Numbered from the stretch's first letter, positions 1 to 12,701 are shown. The stretch is 64,000 nucleotides of DNA from Agriotes lineatus (GCA_940337035.1 OW679202.1:51849763-51913762); one strand, 5' to 3'. Numbers and translations are program-made. Notes: generated from the letters alone by a model not told the origin.

Positions 1-2720
1 AATATTCAAGATGCGGTTTTTATTTTAAAATATTAATTTAAAGCTTGAGAATTTTTAAATATGCTATGCCTTGCTTCTCAAGTTCGATAGCTTTTGTCAA
101 AAAAATTGGTAATTAGTTGGCGTAAATCAGGTATTTTCTATCAACGTTTGTTAAAATTATCTACAGAAAAATGAATTATTTCAATGAAGAACGAGTGAAT
201 GCACTAATGTTAATTTTCTGTGTTTGACTTTGAGAATGGACACCCGGTATATTAAATCTTCTTATTTTTCTTTACATTCTCAATAGTGTGTGAGGATTTA
301 TGTCAAAAAAATGTTTAGTGGAAAAATAAATACGCAAAGCGCACTTTTTTGCACATTTTTTCAACCGAATCTAAGAGTGTAACTTATGTTAAATGATATC
401 ATGTTAATATACAAATACCTTTTCAGAAGAAAATTGAGGAGAATGATGTCAACATCGAAATTTAATAAACTAATTTCTCTGTTAAGCGTTTTCTTAAGAT
501 TTATTTTTCTGACTTAACATTTTTTCATTCAACCAGCGAATTGTCCTTTTTCAGGCAGTTTTTACAGGAATATTTTTCGGACGTTGTCTACAATTGCATT
601 ATTGGTTCGAAAATAATCTAAATTATTTATATAGCTAAAGCAAACAACTCACATAAGGTTTCAAAACGAAATAAATCTACCATTTCTTTAAGAACGCCAT
701 TTTACATAATAAACATAACCCATTCAAGTCTTAATTGAAACAGTAGGTTTACGACAAAGGACCCGCGTAACAGGCCCCTGAAAAGCTTAACCGAGAGCTC
801 AACGCAAGCTAGAATGTTTTATTATGTAAAGAGCGTGGCATTTGTGGTGCGGCTGTCATTAGTCCTCGTTCGCTTCTAACCGTTAAAGACAAATCGGAAC
901 CTAATCGAACACAAAAGGTTCCTTTGGTCTCTATCCACTTTTATTAGTACTTCGCTCAACTGCCGCGTGCTACTTTGTTAGCTGAGTTGCTTTATTGGAA
1001 ATCAAAACATTAACCTTTAGCGAGATTGTAGTGGCTTGTAAGTTTTAATGAAACGTCGTTTGGGCGTTCTAAAAATTTACACAGGATTATTTAATTAACT
1101 GCAACCGGGGGAGTTTTTTTTTAAACCGAACTACGCACTACCCTGATAGGCTAATAAGAACAGCAAAATCACAGTGATGCATTAAACAACACAACATTCC
1201 ACCTTCAACAAGAGACACGTGATTGTGTTAGTGATATCCCAACTAGGGATCGAACAGGATACAGTTTCAAGCCAGATTGGGACAAAGTTCAAACGTGTTT
1301 AGAATACAGCAAGATTCAGTCGGATACATCTGAATTTAATACTTAACGGAACCTTTATCTCTGTATCTGCCGCTTTTCCAAGTCTCCAGAGATTTAGGGC
1401 TCTATTGTGAAAAATGAAAAAGTTCGGACGCTTACTTTTAAGGGGAACGAATTCGTTATAATATAAAATTTGCATGTAAGCTCTCAAGAAGCTCCTATTT
1501 CTATTTCTAATGGCAGAGTTCCTAGCAATGGTCCAAAATAATTTTGCAGTTATAGCTTAACGTCCTGGTCTGCTTTATTATCAATTGACAAGCGAATAAT
1601 GTCTACCCCCTTTCTAATTTTCTGCAGGAGGGTTGCATTAAATTTGCTTCTTAACATCCCCACAACGAGCATTTTCATAAGCAAGGGTGCTTTTAGGTTT
1701 TACACCTGTGACTTAATCGCTGAGACAACGCCCCATTCTGGGGTATTCTTTAAATGGCAATTTGTTGGGGTTTAGTAGAAAAAATCAACTTCTGACTGAT
1801 TAAGTAAGGGGAGCGTTAAGGAAGTGGTTGCTAATCTGCGTTTTGTTTTACTTTTCTATCCACAGGGGCGCGAGCTATAGACGTCGAACAATAAATCACC
1901 CACACTACTTTTAACTAGTGCCCAAGAATTACAATATTGATCATTCCTGGTTATTTTGGTCTGTTCAAACGAGATAAAACTAGGAAAGGTAGTATATTAA
2001 GACCTCAACTTAAAATTACGTTAGAAATAACGCTAGTATAGTTAACATGCGGAGAATGTATTCCGTGAAATAACAAACAACATGTAAATTTTGTATTGAT
2101 TCCATAACATTAGGCAAACGTGACTGCGAGCAACGTGGCATAGTGGAAGTTTTCCCAGAGGTGGAATCTCTTTACAATGTAAAGTGAAAGCTTTTAACTT
2201 TCGTCAGGCCTGACTTTAGATTTGAAAATAACTGAAGAACAATGTGCGATTCCCAACGTTGCTGCCGGAAAAAGCAATGCGATTTTCAGACCGTCGGAGT
2301 AATTTTAGATAGTGAATGCTTTAATGGTTTTTCTAACAACGGACGTCCAGATTACATGAGCGTTAGTTCGTTAATAATTGGTTTCAGAATTAATTGTGAA
2401 CATTTATTGAAATTAAGCAGTGACTATTAATTCGCATAAAAATCTACATGTTCATTCCTGTGTAGGAAGTATTACAATATTTTACAAGTAATTTTCTATG
2501 TTCAACGAATTTCAAACATTTGAACCTTTCACTGGAACTATCTAATTATTGCACTTTTAAGAATTACTTTGGTGTGTAGATTGATAGGTTCAGATTATTA
2601 GGTTTGGTAATTTACTGATGGGTTGGATGTGGTTGAACGCATGAAAAGGTGGCGGATTTATTTGTGAGCAGGCAGGCCAGGTCAAACTCCTCTCATAAAA
2701 TATTTGACGCCTATGTCAAC
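1..2720. other. Unassigned AT-rich DNA
   Basis: No gene, RNA or complete repeat could be recognised. Open frames here are short and lack family motifs. One isolated CACCCGGTATA at about 240-251 matches the tips of the foldback elements at 14425 and 21844, so it may be one end of a copy lying mostly left of the window; no partner end is visible. Confidence 0.5.
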
Positions 2721-3808
2721 TCACAATAATGAACACAGCTCGAGAATTTGAATTGCATTGTCAAACATATAAGACACACTAACAAACAACTTCCGGAATT
2801 GGATCGTGTTATTATTGAGGTCGAAGAACTCAATGTGTCGCCCACTTTGCTTCTCGCGAAAAGTCAATATTTGGGTGGCCTTTTCTGTAAATTTTGTTTT
2901 TTAGATGGCCCCACAAAAAATCGCATGGTGCCAAATCAGGAGATCTTGGTGGCCAGTTGATAATGCCACCGCGACCAATCCAACACTTAGAAAAGTTATC
3001 ACTTCGATATTTCCCACATTCAAACCATAATGCGCTGGACAGCCATCATTCAGAAACCAAATCTCCTGATTTTCACGTGCAACCTCGCCTAATGCAGGGC
3101 CAATCTGATTGATTAAAAGTTCTAAATAAAAATTTAAATTTACAATTATTTCGAAATATTTCCAATAACGTTATTGTTGAAAATACCAGCCCAAATATTA
3201 ATTTTCTGCGGGAACTGCGTTCTTGTTTCAAGAGCTATCTGAGGATTTTCTTGGGCCTAGGTTGATTATTAAGTGTGAACGTACATTCATCTGTAAAACA
3301 GATTGACCGAAAAAGTTCCTATCTTCGTTTGAGCGTTCCTGTATGACTTCACAGAATACGCGCCCGTTTTCTTCATCGACTAAGAAGATATCTTGGTGGC
3401 ACTGAGGTTTGTAGGGATGATAACCATGCTTCTTCAGAACCTTATTCGCTGACCGTGTCGATACGTTGCATTCTCGAGCATTACATCCTATGCTGGTTGT
3501 TTTATCAGGATTTACTAACCCCAAAACTCTTTCTTCCAGCTCATTATTCTATTCCGTTTGTCTATAATGTTGATGTCTCGATTAAATATTGGATTAAACT
3601 TCAATATTAAAGCTACTTTTTGAATCACCTGCTGCTACACTTGCTGTAGTTTAATTTTTTTTCGAAAACTGGTTGATAAAGATGAAATAGGTCGATAATT
3701 AAATTTAACTGCGAATAAATCACGAACTGTGCGTAAACTAACGCCACTGTAAAACGTTTTTATAATAAATAGCCTCTCTTCATTAGAATATTCCACATTA
3801 TTATCCAT
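2721..3808 (-). pseudogene. Broken Tc1/mariner-like transposase with DUF4817-type N-terminus
   Basis: Reading the minus strand from an ATG at 3808, the first ~45 residues form the helix-turn-helix typical of DUF4817 transposases (MDNNVEYSNEERL, then GVSLRTVRDLFAVKFNYRP). At about 3525-3400 is NVSTRSANKVLKKHGYHPYK, and at 3300 the region leading to the catalytic FTDE-type motif. Near 2990-2890 lies IINWPPRSPDLAPCDFF, the hallmark preceding the last catalytic residue in mariner-like DDE enzymes. A stop at 2721 ends the C-terminal frame. The span of about 360 codons equals the family's usual length, so the gene is not truncated but carries several stops and frameshifts. A terminal-repeat-like ACACTCGGTATA at 4109-4120 could be the 5' tip of the element; no matching 3' tip was found. 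The host enzyme would cut and paste DNA at TA sites; this copy is dead. Confidence 0.8.
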
Positions 3809-5039
3809 AGTAATTAGTTACATACGTGAATTGATAACTGACAGAAAATAACATTTATTTTGGCATAAACAAATTTGATCATGGATGGTCTGTTTTTTGT
3901 GAATAGAATGCAAAACATGTATTACAGTTTTTAAGGTATTTCTATCTTAAACAAGCAACAAATTCAAGTAAAGTAGTATCAAATTAAGCGCATTTTTTTC
4001 TCTTTCGATTGATACCACTATCAATCCTATCAATTCAAGCGCCAAGCAGGAATCAGCATATATACGATTCCCTCATGCTATTTTCCTATGTTCGCACCTT
4101 AAGTGAAACACTCGGTATATACAGATAATGCATCTCAATTTTACTCGTATTTTGCTATTATAGCTACCTTAGCGACCTAGTGTCTTATTGCGCGATCTAC
4201 TTTTGCATAAATTCGATAATTTCATTATGAATACACAGAAGTTGCGGCAGATTGATCCAGCAATATGGATCAGAATGCGACGTTTGTGCAAAAGTGTGTG
4301 GGAATATCACATTTGCAAACTAGGTGTACATTGCATATTACTTCCTAAACTCAACCAAATTAACTATGATCAAACCTAGTTTGAACAGTAACCCTAATCT
4401 GTTCATCTTAGCAATATAAGGTGTATTTAAATTTCTAAAATCTAAATAGAGAGACAAGAAAATATAAAAATGTATTAACAGTAAATATAAAACAACAAAG
4501 ACTGTAAACACAGTATAAAAGACAGCAAGGAAAACATATTAATTACTGTGGAATAAATAGCTGAAGGTGGAAGCCGCCCTTCCAGAAGACTGAGGGACCA
4601 ATGACAGTGTATTAGCATCTTTTAATAATTGAATGTCGGATTGTATTTCACGCCCACGAATAAGAAGAAGAAGTTAGTATTTTCGTCTGGTTGAGCTGGA
4701 TATGCTAAAATCAACACAGGGAAAAACAGTTCAGTTTGAGTAGTTGACTAGCAATTATCATGCCCCATTTAGAGTTGACCAGGAACAGTCAATTTAGGAC
4801 TTCTATAATGTGAGCTTACCGTTCCGTAAATATAGCTATTTGGTAAAACCTTACCATGCTGTGTTGACGAATTTACGACGATTATCGGATTTTCTCAGAT
4901 TCCCCAAATCGCAAGCTACTAACTTTGAAATTTTGAATATCACAGCCATCCCCACATATCAACACACCCCGACAAGCCTCGGAAAAACTTTCCGTTCATC
5001 ACGTGTAAACTCATGCACATATTCTTGAACTGCCGCTGT
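3809..5039. other. Flank of transposase and unassigned DNA
   Basis: The part to 4120 is probably the 5' untranslated end of the DUF4817 transposon. From 4440 to 4680 the plus strand is purine-rich and ends in GAA/AAG runs (AATAAGAAGAAGAAG near 4660), like LINE 3' ends elsewhere in this window, but the translation gives no firm motif. Confidence 0.35.
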
Positions 5040-5395
5040 CCATTCTTTTTGTTGTACTGTTTTTTCCATTCCTGAACCTTTTCCGTCCAACTTCTTATTC
5101 CTAATTTCCTTAAGTCTTCTATAGCGTTGTCATACTATTTTTTCCCGGTCTTCCTCTTTTCTTCTTTCTCCCTGCACAACCCTCTAAAAATTTCTCCTTG
5201 TACTTTCACTGCTCATTCTCATCAGGTATTCTAGCCAGGTTAATTGTTGCTCTTTTATACTTGCTACGATCACGATATCTAGCACAGCTCCATGATTTCC
5301 ATATTCGTTCTTCTTCTCCACTTTCATTCGACCGTTTGACCCCAAAAGGATCTACGTACCACTTTCACTTACCATGCCTTTAGTTGTATTTGATA
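5040..5395 (-). pseudogene. LINE reverse-transcriptase C-terminal fragment
   Basis: The minus strand reads QQLTWLEYLMRM and then a basic, charged stretch, ending in the QKEWTAAVQEYV region. This matches the conserved post-RT segment of many insect LINEs (pattern LxWxGHVxRM followed by GRPRKRW and a final RxxWR). Stops interrupt it. Only the 3' end of the element remains, as expected for a 5'-truncated LINE copy. It sits head-to-tail with, but opposite to, the LINE beginning at 5500, so the two are separate insertions. Clade not assigned. Confidence 0.45.
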
Positions 5396-5499
5396 ACTTA
5401 TGTATATTTAATGTTTATGTTTCGGTCATGTACGTTACTGTTTGTTTCACTGCTTCACTATAATGTTATATATTTTTAGTTTTTATTTTTAGTGTATTA

Positions 5500-6870
5500 C
5501 TGCCAAGGGCAAGAACAAAGAGAGAAAATAAAAAAGTTGGTGCAAGAATTAATCAGATATAATATTGATGTTATGGTACAGCAACAAACAAAACAAAAAG
5601 GAATAGAAATAAAGCAATGAAAACCATATACGCATTTCAACAGTGGAAATAACAGAAGATTTGGAAAAGGTCTCCTGCTACAAAATAGAGTTAAGCAAAA
5701 ACCTTATAGATTTTGAACCTATTAATGAAAGCAAATAGAAAGACAAGTTTACTAAATGTGCATACAGATAATTTAGAGAAGGATAAACGAATTTTCTGAA
5801 CTATTAGAGAGGCAGTATGATGAAATTCCAAAATATGATATTAAAATGGTAGTGAGAAACCTAAATGCAAAGGTTGGTGAGGAAGAAATCATTAAAACGG
5901 CAATAGGGAAATTCAACAATATAGTTGATATTGCGACAGCAAGCATTATGGAAATCCAAAGTATGTTTTTTTTAAAAGAAAAATATATATATATATATAT
6001 AAAGAAACGTAGATATCTCCAGATGGGAAAACAGAGAATGAAATCGATCACGTCATTATTAAAAAAGTACCCATATTTCATAATATAAATGAAGTGTAGG
6101 CAAAAGTAGCCTAAAAGAACAGAGGGAAACAGAGCACCAATCAGAAAATTCACTCTAAAAGTACTGCAGAACGGATAAACTAAACAAACATATACTGATA
6201 AGCTGGAAGAAAGGATAACAGAAGCAAATGGAGTACAAACAACAGAGAGAATAAATAAAACAAGCCATACACGGCACACCAATACTAGTCAGGGCACCGA
6301 AGCTGAAATCAACTGAGTGGTTCGAGAAGGATTGCAAAAACGCAATAGAGGACCGAAAAACTAAAATTGATGCACAAGGGAACAGAGAAAATTAAGTTAG
6401 ACTATGAACCGAGAAAGAACTATGCAAAACAGCTGTGCAGAAGGAAAACAGAAAGAATACAGCAACCTTAGCGTTGAAGTAAATGAGGAAAATATAATAA
6501 CCGAAATCATATATTTTTACAAGAAGGTGAAAAAAAGCAGAGCGGGCAGCAATTTTACCAACGCGATATGCAAAGGTAAAGATGGGAACCTCATAGGAGA
6601 TCAAGTGGAAGCCTTAAGAAGATGGAAAGTATATTTCTCAGAATTACTGAACATATAAGAAGAAAACGATGCAAAGGAAGATACAGTAAGAGAAAAAGAA
6701 GAAAAGAAGGAAGTAGAAGAACCAGATCTGACAAATACAACAAGCATATGAAGAAAATCAAAGCGCAGGAGCAGGTGAAATGCAGGTAGAACGAATTAAA
6801 AGTCCAGAAAAGGAATTGGGAGAGGCTTTAATATGCGCCATCTACAAAAAAAGATGCGTAATGAAATGCG
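5500..6870 (+). pseudogene. LINE fragment: endonuclease and start of reverse transcriptase
   Basis: Plus-strand pieces in shifting frames match the apurinic-type endonuclease of insect non-LTR retrotransposons of the kind often annotated as craniofacial development protein 2-like. Visible are LIRYNIDVMVQQQTKQKG at ~5540 (start of the endonuclease), VVRNLNAKVGEEE at ~5850 (the GDFNAKVG motif with the Gly-Asp altered), SPDGKTENEIDHVII at ~6018-6060 (SPDG...NQIDHV motif) and, after a linker, DGNLIGDQVEALRRWKVYF at ~6575-6635, the segment just before the RT domain. The RT core is missing, so the element is cut at about 6870. Many stops and at least three frame changes show an old copy. Confidence 0.8.
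5976..6002. repeat. (AT)n microsatellite
   Basis: A run of alternating A and T inside the LINE endonuclease; it replaces conserved codons and must postdate insertion of the LINE. Confidence 0.9.
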
Positions 6871-7515
6871 ACAGCTATAAAAGAAGAGAAAATATGTTAT
6901 AATATGCTAGAATAAATTGAACTTGATTGAATGTATACATTACTACCAAATGTTGTATGTAGTTGCCATTGTGAAATAGGTTTAGGGGAGTATCCCTGGT
7001 AGCAGTGCAGTAATGCCTCCAGCGCTTTGCGCCAAGCGTATCGATATTGATTTCCTTTGTTTCCTTGTTTTGGAGCCGGCGTAAGTTGAATTTCCTTGAA
7101 AAACGTTTTGAAATGGCTTTGTTCGTTGCTGCTCTGACCTTTAGTTGAAGCTTGTTTAAATAATGTAATATTATTAATGTTATCTTAATAGACTTCTTTG
7201 AACGTTGCTGTATTATTTTCATTTCTAAAGCGCAGTTTAGTTCCGCAAGTTTTGCAGTCAAGTAAGCATTTTTAGAGGTGTAGAGGTAAGATAAGGTCCA
7301 AATCTCAGAGCTGAGCACCCACCGCAGGCATTAAAAAAACCATGGTAGTGCCCTAAATAAATGCGAATTTATCTCCGTAGCCCAGTATCTTTCAAACTAC
7401 AATTATTTCCAATATCAAGAGCGAGCCCCCTCTTATTTCAATTTGACCCCCCTCCCAAGTGACAATGCTAACCATGCGATCTAAACCAAGATAAGTACAG
7501 TACATTATTACCCTC
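6871..7515. other. Unassigned DNA between two LINEs
   Basis: A 147-codon minus-strand open frame at 6875-7318 contains no motif I can place; its codons are AT-rich and look like background. No repeat recognised. Confidence 0.4.
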
Positions 7516-9240
7516 TTCTTCTTCTTTTTCTTCTAGGCCGAAGGCCTGTTTATTATTTTCTTACTGTACGTACTAGGTAAACTGACAACTATCCCCTCAT
7601 CTTTGTCGAGGTCATCCCGGTGCTCTTCTGTCATGTGGTCCGTACCCATCTCATAGTATCTACCGTGATACATCTCCGATCGCAACATTTTTTACTTGGT
7701 CTAGTAATATTTTTTCCATGTATTGCTCTTTAATCTTTATTTCAGTCACTCTCATTTTTTTCTCCGGTCTCCGCTCTTGTTTCAGCCTAAATAGTGAAAC
7801 GTAATAACTTGCCCACTGGGGATATTGTTGACTGCTAATTTACAACGTGTAGGTTCTTTTCATATTGTGATATATTTTATCTTAGCTTTTGAGAGTTTCA
7901 TATGAAATTACTCAGTTTCTCTGATGAAGCTGTATAGAAGTTGTTGTAGACCATCACTGTCTGATATTAGAATCACGTCATCTGTGTGATTTTTATTTTT
8001 GTGTTTCCCAATAACATTATAATGTTGAGGAGAGTTGGGCTAAAGCTATGCCCTTGCCTTATACCGGTTGACAGGCTCACTTCTTTTGTGAGGATGGTCT
8101 GTAGTTTTATTTTATTGGCGTTAACATAATTAAATTTTTGTATTATTCGCTCTACACTGTTAGGCATCTTGTTCCATTTTGGTATTTACACTACATCCTG
8201 TAATGTAATCCTGTCAAACGCCTTAGTGTGATCAACAAAGCACATATAGGCAGTTTTATCATATTTGATTGCCTTTTCTGAAATTTGTCGAATTATGAAG
8301 CATTTATCGTAGATATGTTTTCTTTAATCGCTGTTGTTTCTGCTTTATCGATATTAGTTTGTTTAGTTCTGTTGCAGAGTTTGTAAAGATATTTATGATG
8401 TTGTTTAATGAAGGTATTCCTCTATAATAGAAGAGTTCTGCTCAGCATCCCTTCTTAAAAATTGAAAGGGTTACGCTTTTTTTCCACTCTTTAGGTATTT
8501 CACAGTTTTGAAGTAGTTTCTGAAACAAAATGTATATTTTTGTATTAATGCTTCACCTCCATATTTAATTAGTTCGTTGGTTGTACCCTCCTAAGTAGTT
8601 GAGTTTTCGTTTTTAAGTTCTTTCGTAGCCACATCTACTTGTTCTCTTACCGTCATATATTCTTCCTTGTTATGTATCTCTGTTTGTGTTTTGCCATCAC
8701 TATCATCTATATTTTCCTACAAAATATTCTACCCACGTTGTTTACTGACGGTATTTGCCTGAAGGTATTGACTGACATTTTCTTTCCCTCAACATCTTAT
8801 ATACTTTTTTTCTGGAGGTCATCTCTATACCTTTTGTGAATTCTCTTTTTAGTTCCCTGATTTTGTCGTTCATCATGTTTCTCCTTTGCTTCTATATGTT
8901 GTATCGATCTTCAGTTTCACTTGGTCGCTATTTTAAAAAAGCTTTCTGCTTATCTAGTGCTAGCGACTTGACTTATTGAATAAACCGGGGCTTTGTTTTG
9001 TATATCGCATTTGCGTTTAGGTTTCTATTGGCAAAAACTTCTTTGGCAGCGTCCTTGATATTTGCCGATTTCTTTTTATAGCTTTTATCTATGCCTTCCT
9101 CCATTGTCGCATCATTGACCCTTATTTTCTATTGCAGAAATTTTTCGTATAATAGGCGATTGGTGACATCTAAGATTCTCTGTTCAATTTCTGAACGATT
9201 TCTCGTGTATTTTTTTCTTTTTTTTGGGAACCCTTATTTT
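7516..9240 (-). pseudogene. LINE reverse-transcriptase relic
   Basis: On the minus strand a degraded non-LTR RT can be followed from about 9240 to a 3' end near 7516. RT motif A is readable as CFVDHTKAFDRI at ~8245-8205, and motif B as GIRQGHSFSPTLLN at ~8065-8024 (canonical GxRQGDxLSPxLFN, with Asp changed to His). The upstream part (9200-8850) carries the Lys-rich linker between endonuclease and RT. The 3' end is Arg/Lys-rich and closes with a GAA/AGA-rich tail at 7516-7545. The YADD box is not clearly preserved. Numerous stops and frameshifts; no endonuclease is visible, so the copy is 5'-truncated. Confidence 0.72.
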
Positions 9241-9367
9241 ACTTTTAGTAAATCATAAATTAGAAAATCATACAACTAAGACATCTTTAGCACACTGTAA
9301 AAAAACTACACTGTTAAAGTAAAAAAAAATAAGTGGCGTCTAGTGACAGCACTAAGACGCAATGTTA

Positions 9368-9903
9368 TTACTTAGAATTCAATTTTATGAAGCAGTTCTT
9401 TTTTTCATTGACGCAAAGTCCCACGTTGCAAGTATAGCAGTGCCACCTAGTGCGGTGTGGCTTTGCTTTGGAGCTGCAACATATCTTCGACATATCTTTT
9501 TTCAAGTAAAACAAAGCGTTTGACCTTTCCTTCACCTGCAAGACCACTTGCTACTGATATTCTAAATGATTTCAAATCTAACCGAGTACCCTCTGGTCGT
9601 TTTTGAAATATTTTGAACGAGTTTACTACTTTGACATCTACGAAGTGCCAAAAAATGAGTATATACCACCTTTTGATTTTGCGGTTATTGATAGCACGAT
9701 TTCAGCATTTCTGCCTTATCAACATATCTCGTGTTTATGTTATGTTCTTTCACTAATACTGGACATGCTATTGCGTCTACTGATCCATTGTTGTTTCTCC
9801 TATTGACGGTAGTTGTGTCCAATGGATTATGAAAATGCTGATAAAGTTTTAGTGCGACAATACCTTCATCGGTCGTTCTCCACTGATAATCACCACAGTT
9901 CAT
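9368..9903 (-). pseudogene. piggyBac-like transposase, C-terminal third
   Basis: The minus strand begins with YQWRTTDEGIVALKLY, then HNPLDTTTVNRR and ACPVLVKEHN, closing on YVDKAEMLKSCYQ. This is the end of the piggyBac DDE core, where the VDKAD-like motif holds a catalytic Asp (here VDKAE, so Asp is changed to Glu). Two frame changes later come KRWYILIFWHFVDV, RLDLKSFRISVASGLAGEG, and the Cys-rich tail RTRWHCYTCNVGLCVNE that forms the family's C-terminal zinc-binding domain. A stop at 9368 ends it. The N-terminal two thirds are absent and no TTAA-flanked terminal repeat was seen. Non-functional. Confidence 0.8.
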
Positions 9904-10736
9904 ATGCTTGTCACATCGGACGTTGAGAAATACATTTTTATAAAGTTGGTTTCACCCTGTAACCACTGGGGACGAAAGGGATAAGAACAGAAAGTGAAAC
10001 AATAAGAGAAGTCTCTGAGTATCGAGACGTAAGCATTATTGATGTAGAAGGTAGCCATGCAAGAAAGACATGGATTGCAAAGTTGAACATTTTAGAAAGA
10101 TATTTTACGAGAAAACGAGAAACATTTTTGAAGGCTAACAGCAGAAGTAAGTTCAAAAACGTTTATATCGCAGCGTTTTGAACGGATGTGGAACATAGAC
10201 TAGCTGGACATCAGCAAAAAATTTAAGTTCTCTGAAGTATAATGCTACCGAAGTTCTAGCAATAGTGTAAATTAAAAGATTCTATACAGAAAACTATGGC
10301 AAGAAAAGACGACAGTCGTAGGAAACATACTCACAGAGCTCACAGCATATCAAATATACAAAAAGAGCAAGGATTGACGAAAAAAAAAACGCACGAGAAG
10401 AGTTATAATATGTAATCCACATAATTCAACACGCAACATATATCTAGATACAAATAAAAAAAAAGAACAAATATAAGCTCGATGTCGAATACATTAGCAA
10501 GAGGTTGAGGTAAATCGGAGAAAGAAATCGTTTTCAGCACTTCAATACTAATGGTTCTTCTATTGATAATTCCAAAATAATTTACTTATTTTTTTAAATT
10601 TAGTAATTTTATCAATTACTTCTGACCCTGTCCTATATTTAGTATAATCGTTTCAATTTCAATCCTTTCAAAATGTTTCCTTAGTAGGTACATAGGGTTT
10701 CAATTTGTTGATGAATTCATTCTCATTCTAGAAACA
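9904..10736. other. Unassigned DNA
   Basis: Purine-rich on the plus strand between about 9960 and 10520. Broken frames such as DVEGSHARKTWIAKLN (~10040) look coding-like but match no family I can name. Probably a further decayed element. Confidence 0.35.
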
Positions 10737-10832
10737 TGCAATCTGAATTTATTATAACATCCCATTTCATTACATCTAAAGTATTATGCCATATACAACA
10801 ATTCTTATAACATTTAAATGTCATATATAACA
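10737..10832 (-). repeat. 3' LTR of Ty3/gypsy element
   Basis: Direct copy of 14160-14261 with scattered substitutions and a 3-bp deletion. On the minus strand it starts TGTTATATATGACATTT. The distal dozen bases diverge from the 5' LTR, so the exact outer end is uncertain by several bases. Confidence 0.75.
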
Positions 10833-10845
10833 TGCCCTTCCTTTA
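10833..10845 (-). other. Polypurine tract
   Basis: CTAAAGGAAGGGCA on the minus strand directly abuts the TG start of the 3' LTR, the expected place for the plus-strand primer of reverse transcription. Confidence 0.6.
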
Positions 10846-10852
10846 GAATGTC

Positions 10853-11700
10853 TTATTCCAGGTATCGAAAAGGTTTTCTAACTGCTCTTCCGGATCTGGT
10901 CGCTGGTGCTTCAATCCGCTCTTGCTGTTTCAGGCTTCCTTCTGTTGGTGCTTGCTGCTTTGGACTTGCCTGTGCCTGACCTTCTGCTTCTGTTTTGCTA
11001 TTTCCATATCTTCCTTCTGCCTCTTCAAAGTTGTCTTTCTCTTCCTGATAGACTGGTCTCAAATATGATTAATTTCTTCTATATTCTCTGTTGTTGGTTT
11101 GAACTACATAGGAGCGATTATTACATCTGCCTATAACCATTGCTGGTATCCATTCTCTAGTTCCCGTTTGGAGATACACGGGTTGATTGACTGATAATGG
11201 CTCTCTCTGAGAAGTTTTATCTTGTAAGCCTGTCATTTTTCTTGATTTGCCTCGAGCTTCTTCAATGTTGTCTCTACTTTGAACTTTGGTTTCAAATTCT
11301 CCTTTGCCATTATATTTGTTGACCGTAGTTGCCGACCCATTAATAAAACAGCTGGTGCCGGTAGGTTATTTTTTGGACTGTTATTGTGCTCCAATATACA
11401 CGGATTTGGATCAGTGTTACTTCTTCTTGCTTTTTCTAATAACCTTTTTACAGTTGCACTGCCCTCTCTATCATTCCGTTTTATTTTGGGTATCGTGGAC
11501 TAGACAATTGTATTTGAACTTACCTGAGTCGAAAGGTGGTCTCCCATCTGAGTTAATAGTCAGTGATATTCCATGCTTTCTAATATGGTTTTCAGATCTC
11601 CAATCACTGTCTGTGCTGTTTTTGAGTGTAGTTCCCTTATTTCTACATATTTTGAGTGATAGTCCACTAATATTAAGTACGTAGTCTGCTTGGTTTATAT
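10853..11700 (-). pseudogene. Ty3/gypsy integrase core and C-terminus
   Basis: The minus strand shows LILVDYHSKYVEIREL at ~11675-11630, which carries the first catalytic Asp of the retroviral-type integrase core. After frame changes there is a Pro- and Arg-rich C-terminal tail ending RSGRAVRKPFRYLE at 10853, a tail frequently seen in gypsy integrases of insects. Stops and frameshifts disrupt the core, and the third acidic residue could not be placed. Confidence 0.7.
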
Positions 11701-11883
11701 AGGTGTTCTATGAGGGATTAGTGGTTGCTTGATATTTCTTCTGGAATAGCTCATGTATACGTTACAATTTTGTATAAATCTTTCAATATCGTTGTTAATT
11801 TTTGGCCAGTATACTGACTGCTTAGCTTTACTTTTACATGCGACTATGCCTTGATGTGCTACATGAATTTGCTTGATTACCTC

Positions 11884-12701
11884 TTATCGCTTCTTTTGTG
11901 GAACCACTAATCGATGTCCTTTGTAGATTATTCCATCCTCCAGGCTTAGTTCAGTTTGTAAATCCCAGTAAACTCTTAACTCTTTGGCTACATCTATCCT
12001 CTTTCTTGGCCAACCTTGTTTGGTGTATAGTTCAACCTGCTGTAGAATTCGATCTTCTCTAATGCATCTTGCATAATCTTCTCTCCCTAACGCTGTCATA
12101 ACTATAGAGTTAATTCTCTTAATGTTATCTTCATCGATGAACCTTGCTTCTAGTAGTTTGTTGTCAGGTGCCCGTGATAATGTATCTGCGATATACATAT
12201 GTTTTCCTGGCACGTGTATAAGCTGCATGGCATACTTCATTAATTTCAAAACCATCTTTTGCAGACTTGAAGATCGGCTGTCTAGTGGCTTCTTCACCAA
12301 AGATATCAAGAGTTTGTGGTCAGTTTCTACCTAAACCTTGTTCCATACAGATAAAAATGAAATCGTTGGCAACCGAAAAGGACCACTAACAATTCTTGCA
12401 CAATTTGGTTATATCGCTGCTGAGTGTTGGTTAATTTACATGATGCATATGCTATGGGCTGGTTACCTTGCATTATGGCTGCTCCCATACCAAGCTGGCT
12501 AGCATCTACAGTTAGTGTTATCTCTTCTGTAGGATTGAAGTGTCTTAAGATTGGTGCTTTTGTCACTAGATCTTTTAGATTCTTGAAACATTCTTCCTCA
12601 GTTTCTGTCCATATCCACTGATTATTCTCACTGAGCAGTTGTCTCAGTATTGCAGCTCTTTCTGATGCTCTTGGAATATATTTTGAAACGTAGGTTATCA
12701 C
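11884..12701 (-). pseudogene. Ty3/gypsy RNase H and integrase zinc-binding region
   Basis: Two adjoining minus-strand frames cover the connection to RNase H. The first, from ~12701 to 12327, has LTKAPILRHFNPTEEITL, then the RNase H start LTVDASQLGMGAAIMQ and a YNQIVQELLVVLFGCQRF segment. The second, 12309-11884, has LIHVPGKHMYIADTLSRAP, the conserved end of gypsy RNase H, followed by a 100-residue linker into the integrase N-terminus. A stop near 12325 separates them. The catalytic Asp of VDAS is kept. Confidence 0.85.

Noticed and set aside
1235..1265. Box B-like GTTCGATCCC on the minus strand
   Set aside because: No box A at the expected distance and no tail shared with the other SINEs.
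4440..4680. LINE 3' end
   Set aside because: Only a purine-rich tail and AAG repeats support it; translated frames give no conserved motif.
5773..6282. 169-codon minus-strand hydrophobic ORF
   Set aside because: It is the antisense of the LINE endonuclease; the apparent membrane segments are a by-product of purine-rich plus-strand sequence.
6875..7318. 147-codon minus-strand ORF as a gene
   Set aside because: Composition equals background, and neither motif nor splice context supports coding.
11286..11684. 132-codon plus-strand ORF
   Set aside because: Antisense shadow of the gypsy integrase region.
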